A DNA stretch of 20,579 bases from Ramicandelaber brevisporus. Taxonomy: Eukaryota > Kickxellomycota > Ramicandelaberales > Ramicandelaberaceae. Position 1 is the first letter of the stretch; every line of letters begins with the position of its first letter. Below the pieces are notes generated by a model. The model was not told the origin of the DNA. It searched no databases and was given only the letters and a program-made list of their open reading frames with translations. Where the stretch lies: positions 31,186 to 51,764 of the forward strand of contig MU602741.1 in assembly GCA_025201865.1 (NCBI GenBank), in the 5' to 3' direction. Position numbers and translations under genes: made by a program. Shown piece by piece: positions 9,001 to 16,045 of this stretch.

Positions 9001-11370
9001 GACCAGGAAAGGATACGGCAAGAATGGCCCAAGGCATTCTTCGTCGGACTCTTCACAGAATGCACATCTCTTTGCCACATCCACAGAATACTCTGGCTGA
9101 TCATTCATTGTGGTGCTGCCATTATTATTACCAAGATCAAAGTAATCACGCTCATAAAACTGCACATCGCCCAGTCGGGCCTGTAGAGATGATCTGTTCC
9201 TGCCCAATGTTTGCTTGGATGCCATCTTATGGATACGTGCAATAGGATCGCGTTCCAATAGTTTAAAGTTTGCACTTGACAGAACCAGCTGTGTTGCAAA
9301 CGATGAACGTGGATGTGGATGGTTCTCCGGAAATGCATGAATGTAACAAATGAAACAGAGATTGAACGGTCGAGCACGAGTGTTGTTTGGTGGTTGGTGC
9401 TGTTTGGTTGATGCTGATGCTGATGACGAGGATGGTGATGGTGATGGTGATGGTTCACAGCCTGTACAATAGTAGCGCCTGTGTCGCAAAATCAGCGAGC
9501 ATACTTCACACACTGGCTCATTTGTGGACACTTGACTGCTGCAATCACGAGGCAATCGAGTGTGGAACAAATGTAAGATGCTCTGGTAGAGACTGCCATC
9601 GAGTTCGTGGCATTTGTCATTCTCTAGACTTGGACCATGGCTGGATGCTGCTGGCAAAGCTGGCAAGTCACTCACTTTGTGCTCGAGTTGTTGTGCATGC
9701 TCAATAATCTGCTGCTGCTGTTCACGTGATAGTGTGAGGCGCTTCAATGAGGTGGAGGATGGTTGTAGACGACGAGAGTTGAGAGGCAGCCATTCATATG
9801 TGATAGATGGCGACTGTGGTCGCATTATATCATCAGATGTCTCGATGGGTGGAATGGACACAAGTACACTCACTTCTCGACATCGTACAACTGTGGCCGA
9901 TATCCATTCATCATTAAGCAACTGGAGGCGCACTCCATCACCAGCACAATAAATGAGTCGATATTCACGAATTGTCATGTTTTCATGCTGCTGCTGCGAT
10001 AAAGTAAGCGAATCGGTCTGTTCCTGCTGCTGCTGCTGCTTATGCTGCTGTCGTTGCTGCCGTGTAAAATCAACTGAAGAATTAGCATCCATATACTCAT
10101 ACGAGCTGGATGTTGTACTGACTGCTGCATATGCTCGTCGCTTCTCCACAGCATGCGCTTTGTACTGTGCCAATTCCTGCAATCGTTTAAAGCATGGCAT
10201 GAGTCGGTCACTGTCCATAAACAGCAGAATATCACCACTGCTTGAGCTGTCGCTATCGCTGCTGAATATATTAACGCGTTGCAGTGTCAATACATCATCT
10301 GATCCAATATCCACAATGCGAACCAATGTCCAGCAATCTGCGGGCGAATCGAGCGTCAAGCGTACAATGTCGCCAACACGATACACTATATCCCAGTCTT
10401 TCTTACCGAGCTTCTTAACGACTCCATATTGTTTCGACTTGACACCATGATCATTCAACAACTGTTCCATCATGGAGTTAAGGGCAGTTACCATCGTTTT
10501 CGCATTGGGGAACACCATATCAGATGCAAAACCACACTGTCTGCTGCTTGGTGATTCGGGTAGTGTGGATAGAGATGAGCGGATTGCCTGTTGATGTGCG
10601 CTTGAAGACGACGGCTGGGCAGGTAGCACCTCTCGACCACCGCCACCACCACCATTTGACATGATTAATGGAGATGGCACTGCAGCTTGAGCTGGAGATA
10701 ATGACATTGATACGGACGCGCTCTGTGGAGAAGAGCCTTCTCCTTCGAGTATGCGTTGCTTGCGAGGACGACCTCCGGATTGCTGGCTAGGCGGCTGACT
10801 AGCTACTGTGTGCACTGAGCGAGCTGGTGCTGATTGAAGGTCATCCAAGCCTGATGGTGCTCGCAGCTGTTTAGCTGGAGATGCTGCAGAGAATCGCTGC
10901 TCGTCTACCAAGGTATGCGCGTGATTTCGCACCTGTGGCTGCCGCCGTTGCTGTTGCTGTTGCTGAGCTAGTGGGAGCACTGGTATGACATCTGGCCGTA
11001 GCGACTGTTGCGTTGGTTGATATGTTTTTGTTGTTTGCTGATTTCGAGAAGTTGTCGAGTGACGCGAAAAAGGAACAACATCTGGCTGTGTGAATGCATT
11101 CTGTTGATGATCATCACATCCATCGTCAGCTATCGCATCATTTGGCCGTTTGCGTGGTATCAAGCTCTTCATTACAGCAGCTACCGGTTCAGTTGCAGTT
11201 AGAACAGCTCGAGAAAGTGGAGAAGATGGATGGTGCACCGCTGCTGCTTGGGCTGAGGAAGAGGAAGCGGTGGTTGCTCGTCTTCTCCCTGTGTCAAGTA
11301 AAGGGAAAGATGCGTTCTTTGATGTGAATATCGATGATAACGACGACGACGATGGTAGTGATTGAGGCAT
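6037..11370 (-). CDS. Tudor-like/ZZ/ePHD/GATA-like protein fused to a prokaryotic-type DNA methyltransferase
   Basis: The protein has 1777 residues from ATG 11370. The frame extends 20 codons upstream only to a GTG. Domains in order: disordered N-terminus with an AT-hook-like G-R-P-R-K (about 199); Tudor-like barrels at 330-405 and 472-550; a ZZ-like finger at 618-690 (C-E-V-C...Y-Y-C-T-G-C...L-C-F-I-C...H-P-H); an extended PHD at 769-915 (C-A-F-C, W-V-H-D-A-C-A, then C-F-F-C...C-C-D-G-K-C...Y-H-V-G-C...C-P-T-H); a second ZZ at 931-1005; and a GATA-like CX2CX17CX2C at 1119-1143. The methyltransferase domain spans about 1225-1460, with Y-R-G-T-W-L-P-Q (1242 on), motif I F-L-G-R-G-T-D (1269-1275) followed by I-G-I-D-I, and catalytic motif IV S-H-P-P-Y (1346-1350). 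It then has G-D-L-S, R-V-L-K-P-G-R and L-G-I-G-D. This pattern is known from prokaryotic amino-DNA methylases (N6-adenine or N4-cytosine). A degenerate Rossmann-like region lies at about 1640-1731. The likely role is nuclear chromatin-guided DNA methylation. Activity and target base are inferred. Confidence 0.85.
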   Translation of the reverse strand: MPQSLPSSSSLSSIFTSKNASFPLLDTGRRRATTASSSSAQAAAVHHPSSPLSRAVLTATEPVAAVMKSLIPRKRPNDAIADDGCDDHQQNAFTQPDVVPFSRHSTTSRNQQTTKTYQPTQQSLRPDVIPVLPLAQQQQQQRRQPQVRNHAHTLVDEQRFSAASPAKQLRAPSGLDDLQSAPARSVHTVASQPPSQQSGGRPRKQRILEGEGSSPQSASVSMSLSPAQAAVPSPLIMSNGGGGGGREVLPAQPSSSSAHQQAIRSSLSTLPESPSSRQCGFASDMVFPNAKTMVTALNSMMEQLLNDHGVKSKQYGVVKKLGKKDWDIVYRVGDIVRLTLDSPADCWTLVRIVDIGSDDVLTLQRVNIFSSDSDSSSSGDILLFMDSDRLMPCFKRLQELAQYKAHAVEKRRAYAAVSTTSSSYEYMDANSSVDFTRQQRQQHKQQQQQEQTDSLTLSQQQHENMTIREYRLIYCAGDGVRLQLLNDEWISATVVRCREVSVLVSIPPIETSDDIMRPQSPSITYEWLPLNSRRLQPSSTSLKRLTLSREQQQQIIEHAQQLEHKVSDLPALPAASSHGPSLENDKCHELDGSLYQSILHLFHTRLPRDCSSQVSTNEPVCEVCSLILRHRRYYCTGCEPSPSPSPSSSSASASTKQHQPPNNTRARPFNLCFICYIHAFPENHPHPRSSFATQLVLSSANFKLLERDPIARIHKMASKQTLGRNRSSLQARLGDVQFYERDYFDLGNNNGSTTMNDQPEYSVDVAKRCAFCEESDEECLGPFLPYPFLVNSSVNLALIIAAKGGSPLPDGGADSGVLKNMAPRTGLGGISSRNFWVHDACARFSPEVYVSPSGDWYNVNIALIRGRHTACFFCKTRGATVSCCDGKCSRVYHVGCTGRPLQMLADGAIFLCPTHNLQYDAHDNYVDVYTCDHCGVNLNKGRVSRIESIVSSTVKDASRPHSETTAESEYWFTCRECINYFESFDLCVRCFRESFDDIGHKHPYLSFAKWSLADTLSNEPRSIPLDFDDQSNISSNISSSRVVSKMKRGLAVLAASETLTKSVASSDTTGCDSVIPNSSAISEVLGVVKSSLGHHKRGAHSNSPASVPGADYSTVSTRCAYCWRTDSSEWRYVYNNVRICDDCFMLNPDASPMGNESVNAASVTDSRMDSMDSKGDLNQRGGASTYSPYPFRSSKSQLPSDMLILTETGPRPSQYFSLGFDSSYYDIPDHTPRWATHSGSDYRGTWLPQVVRRNLLRYTLPDERVLSNFLGRGTDAIECFLNNRLCIGIDISPAATALATKNCSFGLPRHSYINAKNRSVVLQGDARDLHKMATLFDDESFDHVLSHPPYKDCIAYSNMDGDLSRIPDHAQFQVEMAKVAQESWRVLKPGRWLTLGIGDNRKNTFYVDVGLETLRTYISAGFELEELIVKRLRDNHEFGRGTFLSVKHDFLLLTHEFIFTLRKPLRLSNTANHQMDLPPIEMVPVTARYKTQCERRQIPRATVERQSVFMGTVWVFRPEPHTCHTLQSLCISRLVERFGRNDSAWELIQLQPVSTESSISSSSLLLSTDSCPDKDVSLTPDNNYDAYADSEYERKRQTRIRSNEHALFTLGFASELGKHENDIKYYDRLMNEPVISSAALPLSLVVIPHLSWSSWSTEMDVAAYQHAIVSIVSTAFVQLAPSGLLIVGTQDIRQSSSKLWPMGMLVREDINNAIPSSRLRLKELVIAVPDGYQKNRNMAIDLAAFTHVNEPCILTDPEHCQPFPIVHTYYLIFMKFS

Positions 11371-11378
11371 AGTAGATA

Positions 11379-11443
11379 CTTTTGTTAGAAATGTGATGAA
11401 ATGGTGACTGAACGAGAGTGAAGGTGGCACATTTTCAACGTAC
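11379..11443 (-). other. Possible 5' UTR intron of the methyltransferase-fusion gene
   Basis: On the minus strand a good 5' splice site (AG|GTACGT) begins at 11443, and a CTAAC branch-like word followed by AAAAG ends at 11379, just before the chosen ATG at 11370. The 65-nt length suits fungal introns. The branch-to-acceptor distance is very short, so this is tentative. If it is spliced, the GTG-led extension of the frame is untranslated. Confidence 0.3.
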
Positions 11444-11635
11444 CTATTTCAAATACTGGCGGTACAGCTTGTTTCAGCAGTTTGTTTGATTGATGTTATA
11501 ATAACGTCATATTTGAGCACTGCATCCGAGGTCGACGCTAATGCAACAGAGCCAATTTGATAGAATGAGTGTTCAAGTGAAGAAAAAAAAGCAAAGAGTA
11601 AAGAGTAAAGAGTAAAAATAAAAATAAAACAAAAA

Positions 11636-11665
11636 GCTAGAAATGGCTAGAAATGGCTAGAAAAG
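11636..11665. repeat. Three 10-bp tandem repeats (GCTAGAAATG)
   Basis: Two exact copies and one copy with a changed end lie back to back between the WC-2-like stop and the fusion-gene promoter. No known element was recognised. Confidence 0.8.
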
Positions 11666-11741
11666 GCGATGAGGCAGTCGATGATGGAGAGCGAGAGAGT
11701 GTGACAGAAGTTACATGGTCGAATTGACAATTAATTACGAG

Positions 11742-13613
11742 TTAGAAGTCTTCATAGGAGCGGTCATCTGATGGCAGTTGAAGGCTTTGAACTGGAGGTG
11801 GTAGTCTTGGTTGCAAATGTGGCCGAGTCTGCTCATGTGTTACTACTGCTGTAGTTTGATGCGGAAGTGGCAGTGATGACTGCTGGAGTTGAGACTGTGA
11901 CTGAGATTGTTTCTGATTTTTAGCATTGCCATTGCCAGCCTTCTTTGGAGCTGGCACTCTTGTAAGGTCAGGAGCTTGATCGCCCGTTGATTTCAACACT
12001 TTTGCATAGCGCAAGCCACATGCATTGCACAGTGTTTTGGGACCGGCAGGACCTTTGCGCCATTCGGGCGACTGAGTTGTTCCACATTCATGGCAGAGAC
12101 TGGATTCGGCTGGCTTGCGAACTCTGCGGCGCTTTGGTGCGGCTTTGGAGTCCTGATACACAGCTGTGGCGTCAATTGGGGAGCCAGGTGGATGGACGGT
12201 TGACGGACTAGTTACCATGGACTGCTGTTGAGTTGTCTTTAATGTAAATTTGCGTGAGTTTGATTGAGTTGGAGTTGTGATTGTATTTGGACTAGTTGGA
12301 ATGCCATAAGTTGCTATTGGCCTCGAGGTAGATGCAGCGGCTGCTGTATCGACTGATAGCGGGTTGTGACTTGGTTGTTTAGCGACTCTGGAGGGAATTG
12401 GTATTGGCAGTCTCCCTGACTGTTCATGTTCACGTTCATTGGATGTATTTGCAACAGTCGTAGCAGTGGTAGTATTAGTATTAGCAGTAGTAGCGATAGT
12501 ATGAATGGCGATAGCAGTTGGTATACTATTTGACTGAGCAATGGATGGAGATGAGCTGGCTGGGGACGATGCAGTCAAAGCTGGACCGATTAAAGCAATC
12601 AATTCGTCCTGAGTTCCACCCATTGCTAGAAATTCTTTTCGCAACATTTCATGTTCAAGATGCAGAGCTGCCAACTCATTAATACAGCATGAAATGCTAT
12701 TTGTATACTGTTGAAACGTTAAAACAAAGTTAATCTGTCTTTCTTCTTCTTTATTATCTTCTTCAATTTTACCATTGCTGTTGTTATTATCAATGCTATT
12801 ACTATTTGACATTCCATCAAACTGTTCATCAAACAAACCATAGACAGCTCTACCATGAACATATTGCATTTCCCATCCATCCGCTGATTGAGCTTGTTTA
12901 GTTCTCATTCTCAATACAATATCCACTACACTTACTTCATCATCGTTACCATTATCATCATCACCAATTACACGCGCTCCGCATAATTCAGATGCATTTG
13001 CTGGTCGCTCTGCTGCTTGGTTCATTGCATCTTCCAAATGTTCAACATCTTCTGGATGTACAAGCTGCATCAACTCTATTCCATTCAATGAATCTGCATT
13101 ATGTGTCTCTACATCACCGCCACTATTATCGACATTGCTATTAGCATTGTGAATTCCTGTGCTGAATACTGCGTTTGCTGCTCCTGTTGCATTCAGAATA
13201 ACTCCAGCCTTGTTCAATAGAAGCACAGGATCTCCACCATCGCTGATGAGCCGAACCAGTAAAGCTGCGTGTTTACTGGCAAATTCACTAGCAATATCCA
13301 TCCGTTGAAACGTTGAGCGAGCAACTTCTACACTGGCGCTTGACGACAAAGCTGATGATGCCTGCTCAAGTGACAGCGAACGGGTGATGTCTGGGGACTG
13401 ATGCATAAATAAAAAAGAAAAGAAAAGAAAAGAAAGAAAAAGTAGATGAAAAAGGAAAAGTATCAAAAATTGTAATACTATACTGTGCACACAGACAGAC
13501 TCACAGATACACACAGACACATACAGAGAGAGAGAGAAGAAAAAGAAATAAAGAAAAAGAAAAATATGAACTGGTGGAAGAACATTGATCACCTTCTCCT
13601 TGACATTTGACAT
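11742..13613 (-). CDS. wc-2: WC-2-like PAS/GATA zinc-finger transcription factor
   Basis: The range runs from ATG 13613 to TAA 11742 and includes a probable intron (13592-13398). Without it the first 70 residues would be an implausible Phe/Leu-rich stretch read from a pyrimidine tract. Splicing gives 558 residues starting M-S-N-V-K-E-K then S-P-D-I-T-R-S. Alternatives are ATG 13406 (554 residues) or ATG 13301. A PAS fold follows at about 45-235 of the spliced product, with D-P-V-L-L-L-N-K-A-G-V-I-L-N, V-H-P-E-D-V-E-H-L and strands through I-N-F-V-L-T-F. Two low-complexity inserts, one Asp/Asn-rich, interrupt it. Near 438-463 is a GATA finger C-H-E-C...S-P-E-W-R-K-G-P-A-G-P-K-T-L-C-N-A-C, spacing CX2CX18CX2C, as in White Collar proteins, preceded by basic R-R-R-V-R-K. 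In fungi WC-2 partners the flavin photoreceptor WC-1 and binds GATC-type light-response elements. No LOV-type flavin-binding Cys motif is visible, so it is WC-2-like rather than WC-1-like. It shares a 235-bp divergent promoter with the tyrosinase gene. Confidence 0.85.
   Translation of the reverse strand: MSNVKEKVINVLPPVHIFLFLYFFFFSLSLYVSVCICESVCVHSIVLQFLILFLFHLLFLSFLFFSFLFMHQSPDITRSLSLEQASSALSSSASVEVARSTFQRMDIASEFASKHAALLVRLISDGGDPVLLLNKAGVILNATGAANAVFSTGIHNANSNVDNSGGDVETHNADSLNGIELMQLVHPEDVEHLEDAMNQAAERPANASELCGARVIGDDDNGNDDEVSVVDIVLRMRTKQAQSADGWEMQYVHGRAVYGLFDEQFDGMSNSNSIDNNNSNGKIEEDNKEEERQINFVLTFQQYTNSISCCINELAALHLEHEMLRKEFLAMGGTQDELIALIGPALTASSPASSSPSIAQSNSIPTAIAIHTIATTANTNTTTATTVANTSNEREHEQSGRLPIPIPSRVAKQPSHNPLSVDTAAAASTSRPIATYGIPTSPNTITTPTQSNSRKFTLKTTQQQSMVTSPSTVHPPGSPIDATAVYQDSKAAPKRRRVRKPAESSLCHECGTTQSPEWRKGPAGPKTLCNACGLRYAKVLKSTGDQAPDLTRVPAPKKAGNGNAKNQKQSQSQSQLQQSSLPLPHQTTAVVTHEQTRPHLQPRLPPPVQSLQLPSDDRSYEDF
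13398..13592 (-). other. Probable intron near the 5' end of the WC-2-like gene
   Basis: The minus-strand sequence is rich in T and CT repeats and, if translated, gives runs of Phe, Leu and Ser. It can be removed in phase 0 from AAG|GTGATC (5' site, 13592) to CATCAG| (3' site, 13398), with a long pyrimidine tract before the acceptor. The 195-nt length is a multiple of three and has no in-frame stop, so the frame looks continuous. A stronger internal donor, GTGAGT, starts at 13504 and could serve a 5' UTR splice form. The exact donor is uncertain. Confidence 0.55.
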
Positions 13614-13848
13614 CTCCTGAGCATGCCCTCTAGCACAGCTAATAATACACTAGCTGTCACGTATTCTATCGTTTCTATTCTGTCCTTCTTTCCTTCCGTC
13701 CTTCTTTCGACTTTCTCTGGAAATCATTGTTCTGCTCCCGCATTATCACTTTCTTGTAACTCTATCACCAAAAAATACAATCAGAGACTACGCTTCGATT
13801 CCCGCGATCCAATTCAGTTCAGTTTAGTTCAGTTTAGTTCAGTTCACA
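13614..13848. promoter_or_regulatory. Divergent WC-2-like/tyrosinase promoter with CGATNC repeats
   Basis: This 235-bp region is bounded by the ATGs of two oppositely directed genes. CGATTC at 13796-13801 and CGATCC at 13805-13810 form a direct repeat resembling fungal light-response elements (GATNC and CGATN half-sites). A 5-bp repeat, (C/T)AGTT, runs from about 13813 to 13845, directly before the tyrosinase ATG. Confidence 0.45.
13813..13845 (+). repeat. Tandem (C/T)AGTT pentamer repeat in the tyrosinase leader
   Basis: Alternating CAGTT and TAGTT units run up to 4 bp before the tyrosinase ATG, so the repeat probably lies in the 5' UTR. Confidence 0.8.
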
Positions 13849-15456
13849 ATGTATTACCGACAGCCTATCACTCTGTGCACATTGCTGTGCCTAGTTCTAC
13901 TGCATTACTGTTCACATGTATTTAGCCAGTGCGTGAATCCGTTTGTTCGCAAAGAAGTCCGTCAACTTAACCTGGATGAATTCAATGCGCTCATCAATGC
14001 ATATCGCCGCTTCAAAGAGAACTCGGGACCGCAGTCGCTTGATGGATTCACTCACATGCACATTGAGAACGCCTGGCATGTTCATGGAACACCTTTATTC
14101 TTGGCTTGGCATCGCCGCTATATCCGTGCATTTGAAGAGGCATTGCGTATTTATGATCCATCAGTCTCTTTACCTTACTGGGACTGGGGAGTTGATGCAG
14201 CAGCCCCAGATATGAGCATAGTGTTTTCAGATGGATACTTTGGTGGAAATGGCAGAGCCGGAGATGGATGTATAGTCAATGGCCCATTCTCAGGATGGAT
14301 GATGAATATTCCTTATTATCACTGTCTACAGCGTCAATTCAATTTAGGCGATAAAATCAGTCCATTTTGGCCAACTGAGGCTATAATTCACATGCAGCAG
14401 ACTGTAGCTTCCCAATCTGAGTTATCAAGGACTATTGAAGGTGGATGCCATGGTGCAGTTCATCTGGGAATTGGTGGTGAGATGGCATCAATGAACGCAC
14501 CCAATGACATATTCTTTTTCATGCATCATGCCACTATTGATAAAATCTGGGCTGAATGGCAGGCTATGGATTTAACTAACAGATTGTACATGTACGATGG
14601 CATTGACAACACTGGACGGCCCGTGTCTGTGTACGACCCTTTGCCTGGCTTCACGGAGCGTGTAGTTGACGTGATGGATTTAAGAAGTCCTCTCAATTGT
14701 TACTACTATGCACCAACTACTGTGCAGGCGAGAACTAAATCCGCACTGTCCAGTTTGCCATCTGATTTCCAGCAACACTGGTTTGGTAGATCTCTTCATC
14801 TAAAGGACTCGATGAGCATATTTAATATTAGTCATGGTATTAGTCGTGGCAGTAGTAATAGTAATAACAACAACAATGGTAATAAAACAATAGTGGATGA
14901 CATGGGTAGAGCAACGCGTGGTATACTCGCTAACAAAGCATCACCATCAACAGTCGCAGGCAAAGCACTATTCCGAGCAGCATCTTCAAACAAAGTGACG
15001 ATATCTCAAGCATCACCTTCATCACCTGCTGCACCTCAGCCGTCCGCTACTTCATCAAACTCAGCATCGTCAGCATCTCCAGTCTCACAATCCCAGTCGC
15101 AGTCATCAAGCTCATCACAATCTGGCCCAACTCCAACTCCAACTCCAACTCCAACAACGCCGCCAGGTTCGCTCACTCCTGGCCGCTCAAACCCACACGA
15201 AGAAGATGAGAATGATAATACACTGCCAGCTGGTCGACAAATGAGATATGGCGCTCTGCTCAGTAATTTAACCGATCTCGAAAATGGCATTGGATCAACT
15301 GGCTCAAAGGCGCGATATAGACCAGTTCTGCGTGGAAAGGACTTTAACCAACAGCAATCAAATCAACAACTGGCATCGCCAGAATCGCAGACAGCGCCAT
15401 CGAGTATAACACCAACGTCAATCCATCCACATCCACTTTTATCCTCTGACCAGCAG

Positions 15457-15489
<33 letters not shown>

Positions 15490-15738
15490 AAATCGCCGCA
15501 TCTATCCAAGTCATCCAAGTTGATTGCACCTCAAGAATTACCATTGTGGTGGATTAAAATGAATAATTTGGATCCAGATCAAGTCAAAAAGACTCATCAG
15601 AAGTTACTTGACTTCATTGGTGCACTCAACAAGTTTGAACAATACTTGTCTCCAAATGCAATAGCACAATATGCAGCTGACGAACTAAAGAAGCTTATTT
15701 TGGTTGGTCGAAGTCACGAAGTCATCAAATCACCTTGA
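13849..15738 (+). CDS. Secreted tyrosinase (type 3 copper polyphenol oxidase)
   Basis: The protein has 629 residues. The start is ATG 13849, followed by a signal peptide (C-T-L-L-C-L-V-L-L-H-Y-C core, cleavage near F-S-Q-C at 25-28). The copper A site is F-T-H69-M-H71-I...W-H77-V-H79-G-T-P-L-F-L-A-W-H88-R-R-Y, with the classic nine-residue gap between H79 and H88. The copper B site is C200-H201-G-A-V-H205-L-G-I-G-G, then N-D-I-F-F-F-M-H226-H227-A-T-I-D-K-I-W-A-E-W. All six copper ligands can be placed. Tyrosinases oxidise mono- and diphenols to quinones, the route to melanin. The catalytic core ends near residue 295. A long low-complexity linker follows (Ser, Gln, repeated P-T, 13 Gln at 535-547), then a C-terminal block of about 75 residues beginning P-Q-E-L-P-L-W-W-I-K-M-N-N-L. 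In other tyrosinases a C-terminal part shields the active site until it is cut off. That role here is inference. The head-to-head WC-2-like gene suggests light control. Confidence 0.95.
15451..15489 (+). repeat. Mixed CAG/CAA polyglutamine tract (13 codons)
   Basis: This encodes Gln 535-547 of the tyrosinase, in the linker before the C-terminal block. The mixed codons suggest an older tract than the pure arrays elsewhere in the window. Confidence 0.9.
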
Positions 15739-16045
15739 AATCCAACTTACAAAAAATAACATACCTCACATCAACCCACCTCAACTTACATCATACTATT
15801 TCATCTCATATCATCTCGCCTAACAAAACTTGAATTGTGCGCACTTGCCTTGTTCATTCTCTTTCCTTTCTTTCCTTTTTTCCTTTTTAATAAACCGCTT
15901 ATATACATCTCTTACTCGCCCATTTTAGTTGAAAGAATATATAAATTCTTTTTATATCGAGTAATCCTTATGGCTGAAAGAAAAAAATAACGAGTGTAAA
16001 AGCAAGTAGAATGGAAAGGAAGAAAAGAAAGAAACTAAGGAATAA
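15739..16045. other. Tail-to-tail intergenic region
   Basis: This separates the stops of the tyrosinase (+) and the FG-motif gene (-) and is AT-rich. It contains the tyrosinase polyadenylation signal near 15889 and CT-rich tracts at 15857-15888. No gene or RNA is seen. Confidence 0.6.
15889..15894 (+). terminator. Probable polyadenylation signal of the tyrosinase gene
   Basis: A canonical AATAAA lies about 150 nt after the tyrosinase stop and follows a T-rich stretch. Confidence 0.55.

Larger units (their letters stand above)
11371..11741. promoter_or_regulatory. Promoter region of the methyltransferase-fusion gene and 3' flank of the WC-2-like gene
   Basis: Both flanking genes are on the minus strand. 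The region holds the leader and promoter of the fusion gene. A CRE-like TGACGTTA reads on the minus strand at 11502-11509. Two short tandem repeats are present: AAAGAGT-type units at about 11593-11613 and a 10-bp unit (GCTAGAAATG, last copy altered) repeated three times at about 11636-11665. No coding sequence is seen. Confidence 0.5.

Noticed and set aside
6037-11370. Methylase domain as the known fungal MT-A70 type 6mA writer
   Set aside because: The catalytic motif is HPPY rather than DPPW, and motif I with its G-x-G loop is intact and N-terminal, unlike MT-A70 proteins.
13405-13590. Phe/Leu-rich membrane-like N-terminus of the WC-2-like protein
   Set aside because: It is read from a pyrimidine tract with splice-like borders, and an intron explains it better than transmembrane segments on a GATA factor.
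13614-15738. Tyrosinase as part of a secondary-metabolite cluster
   Set aside because: The neighbours are housekeeping or chromatin genes, with no polyketide synthase, NRPS, cytochrome P450 or exporter in the window.
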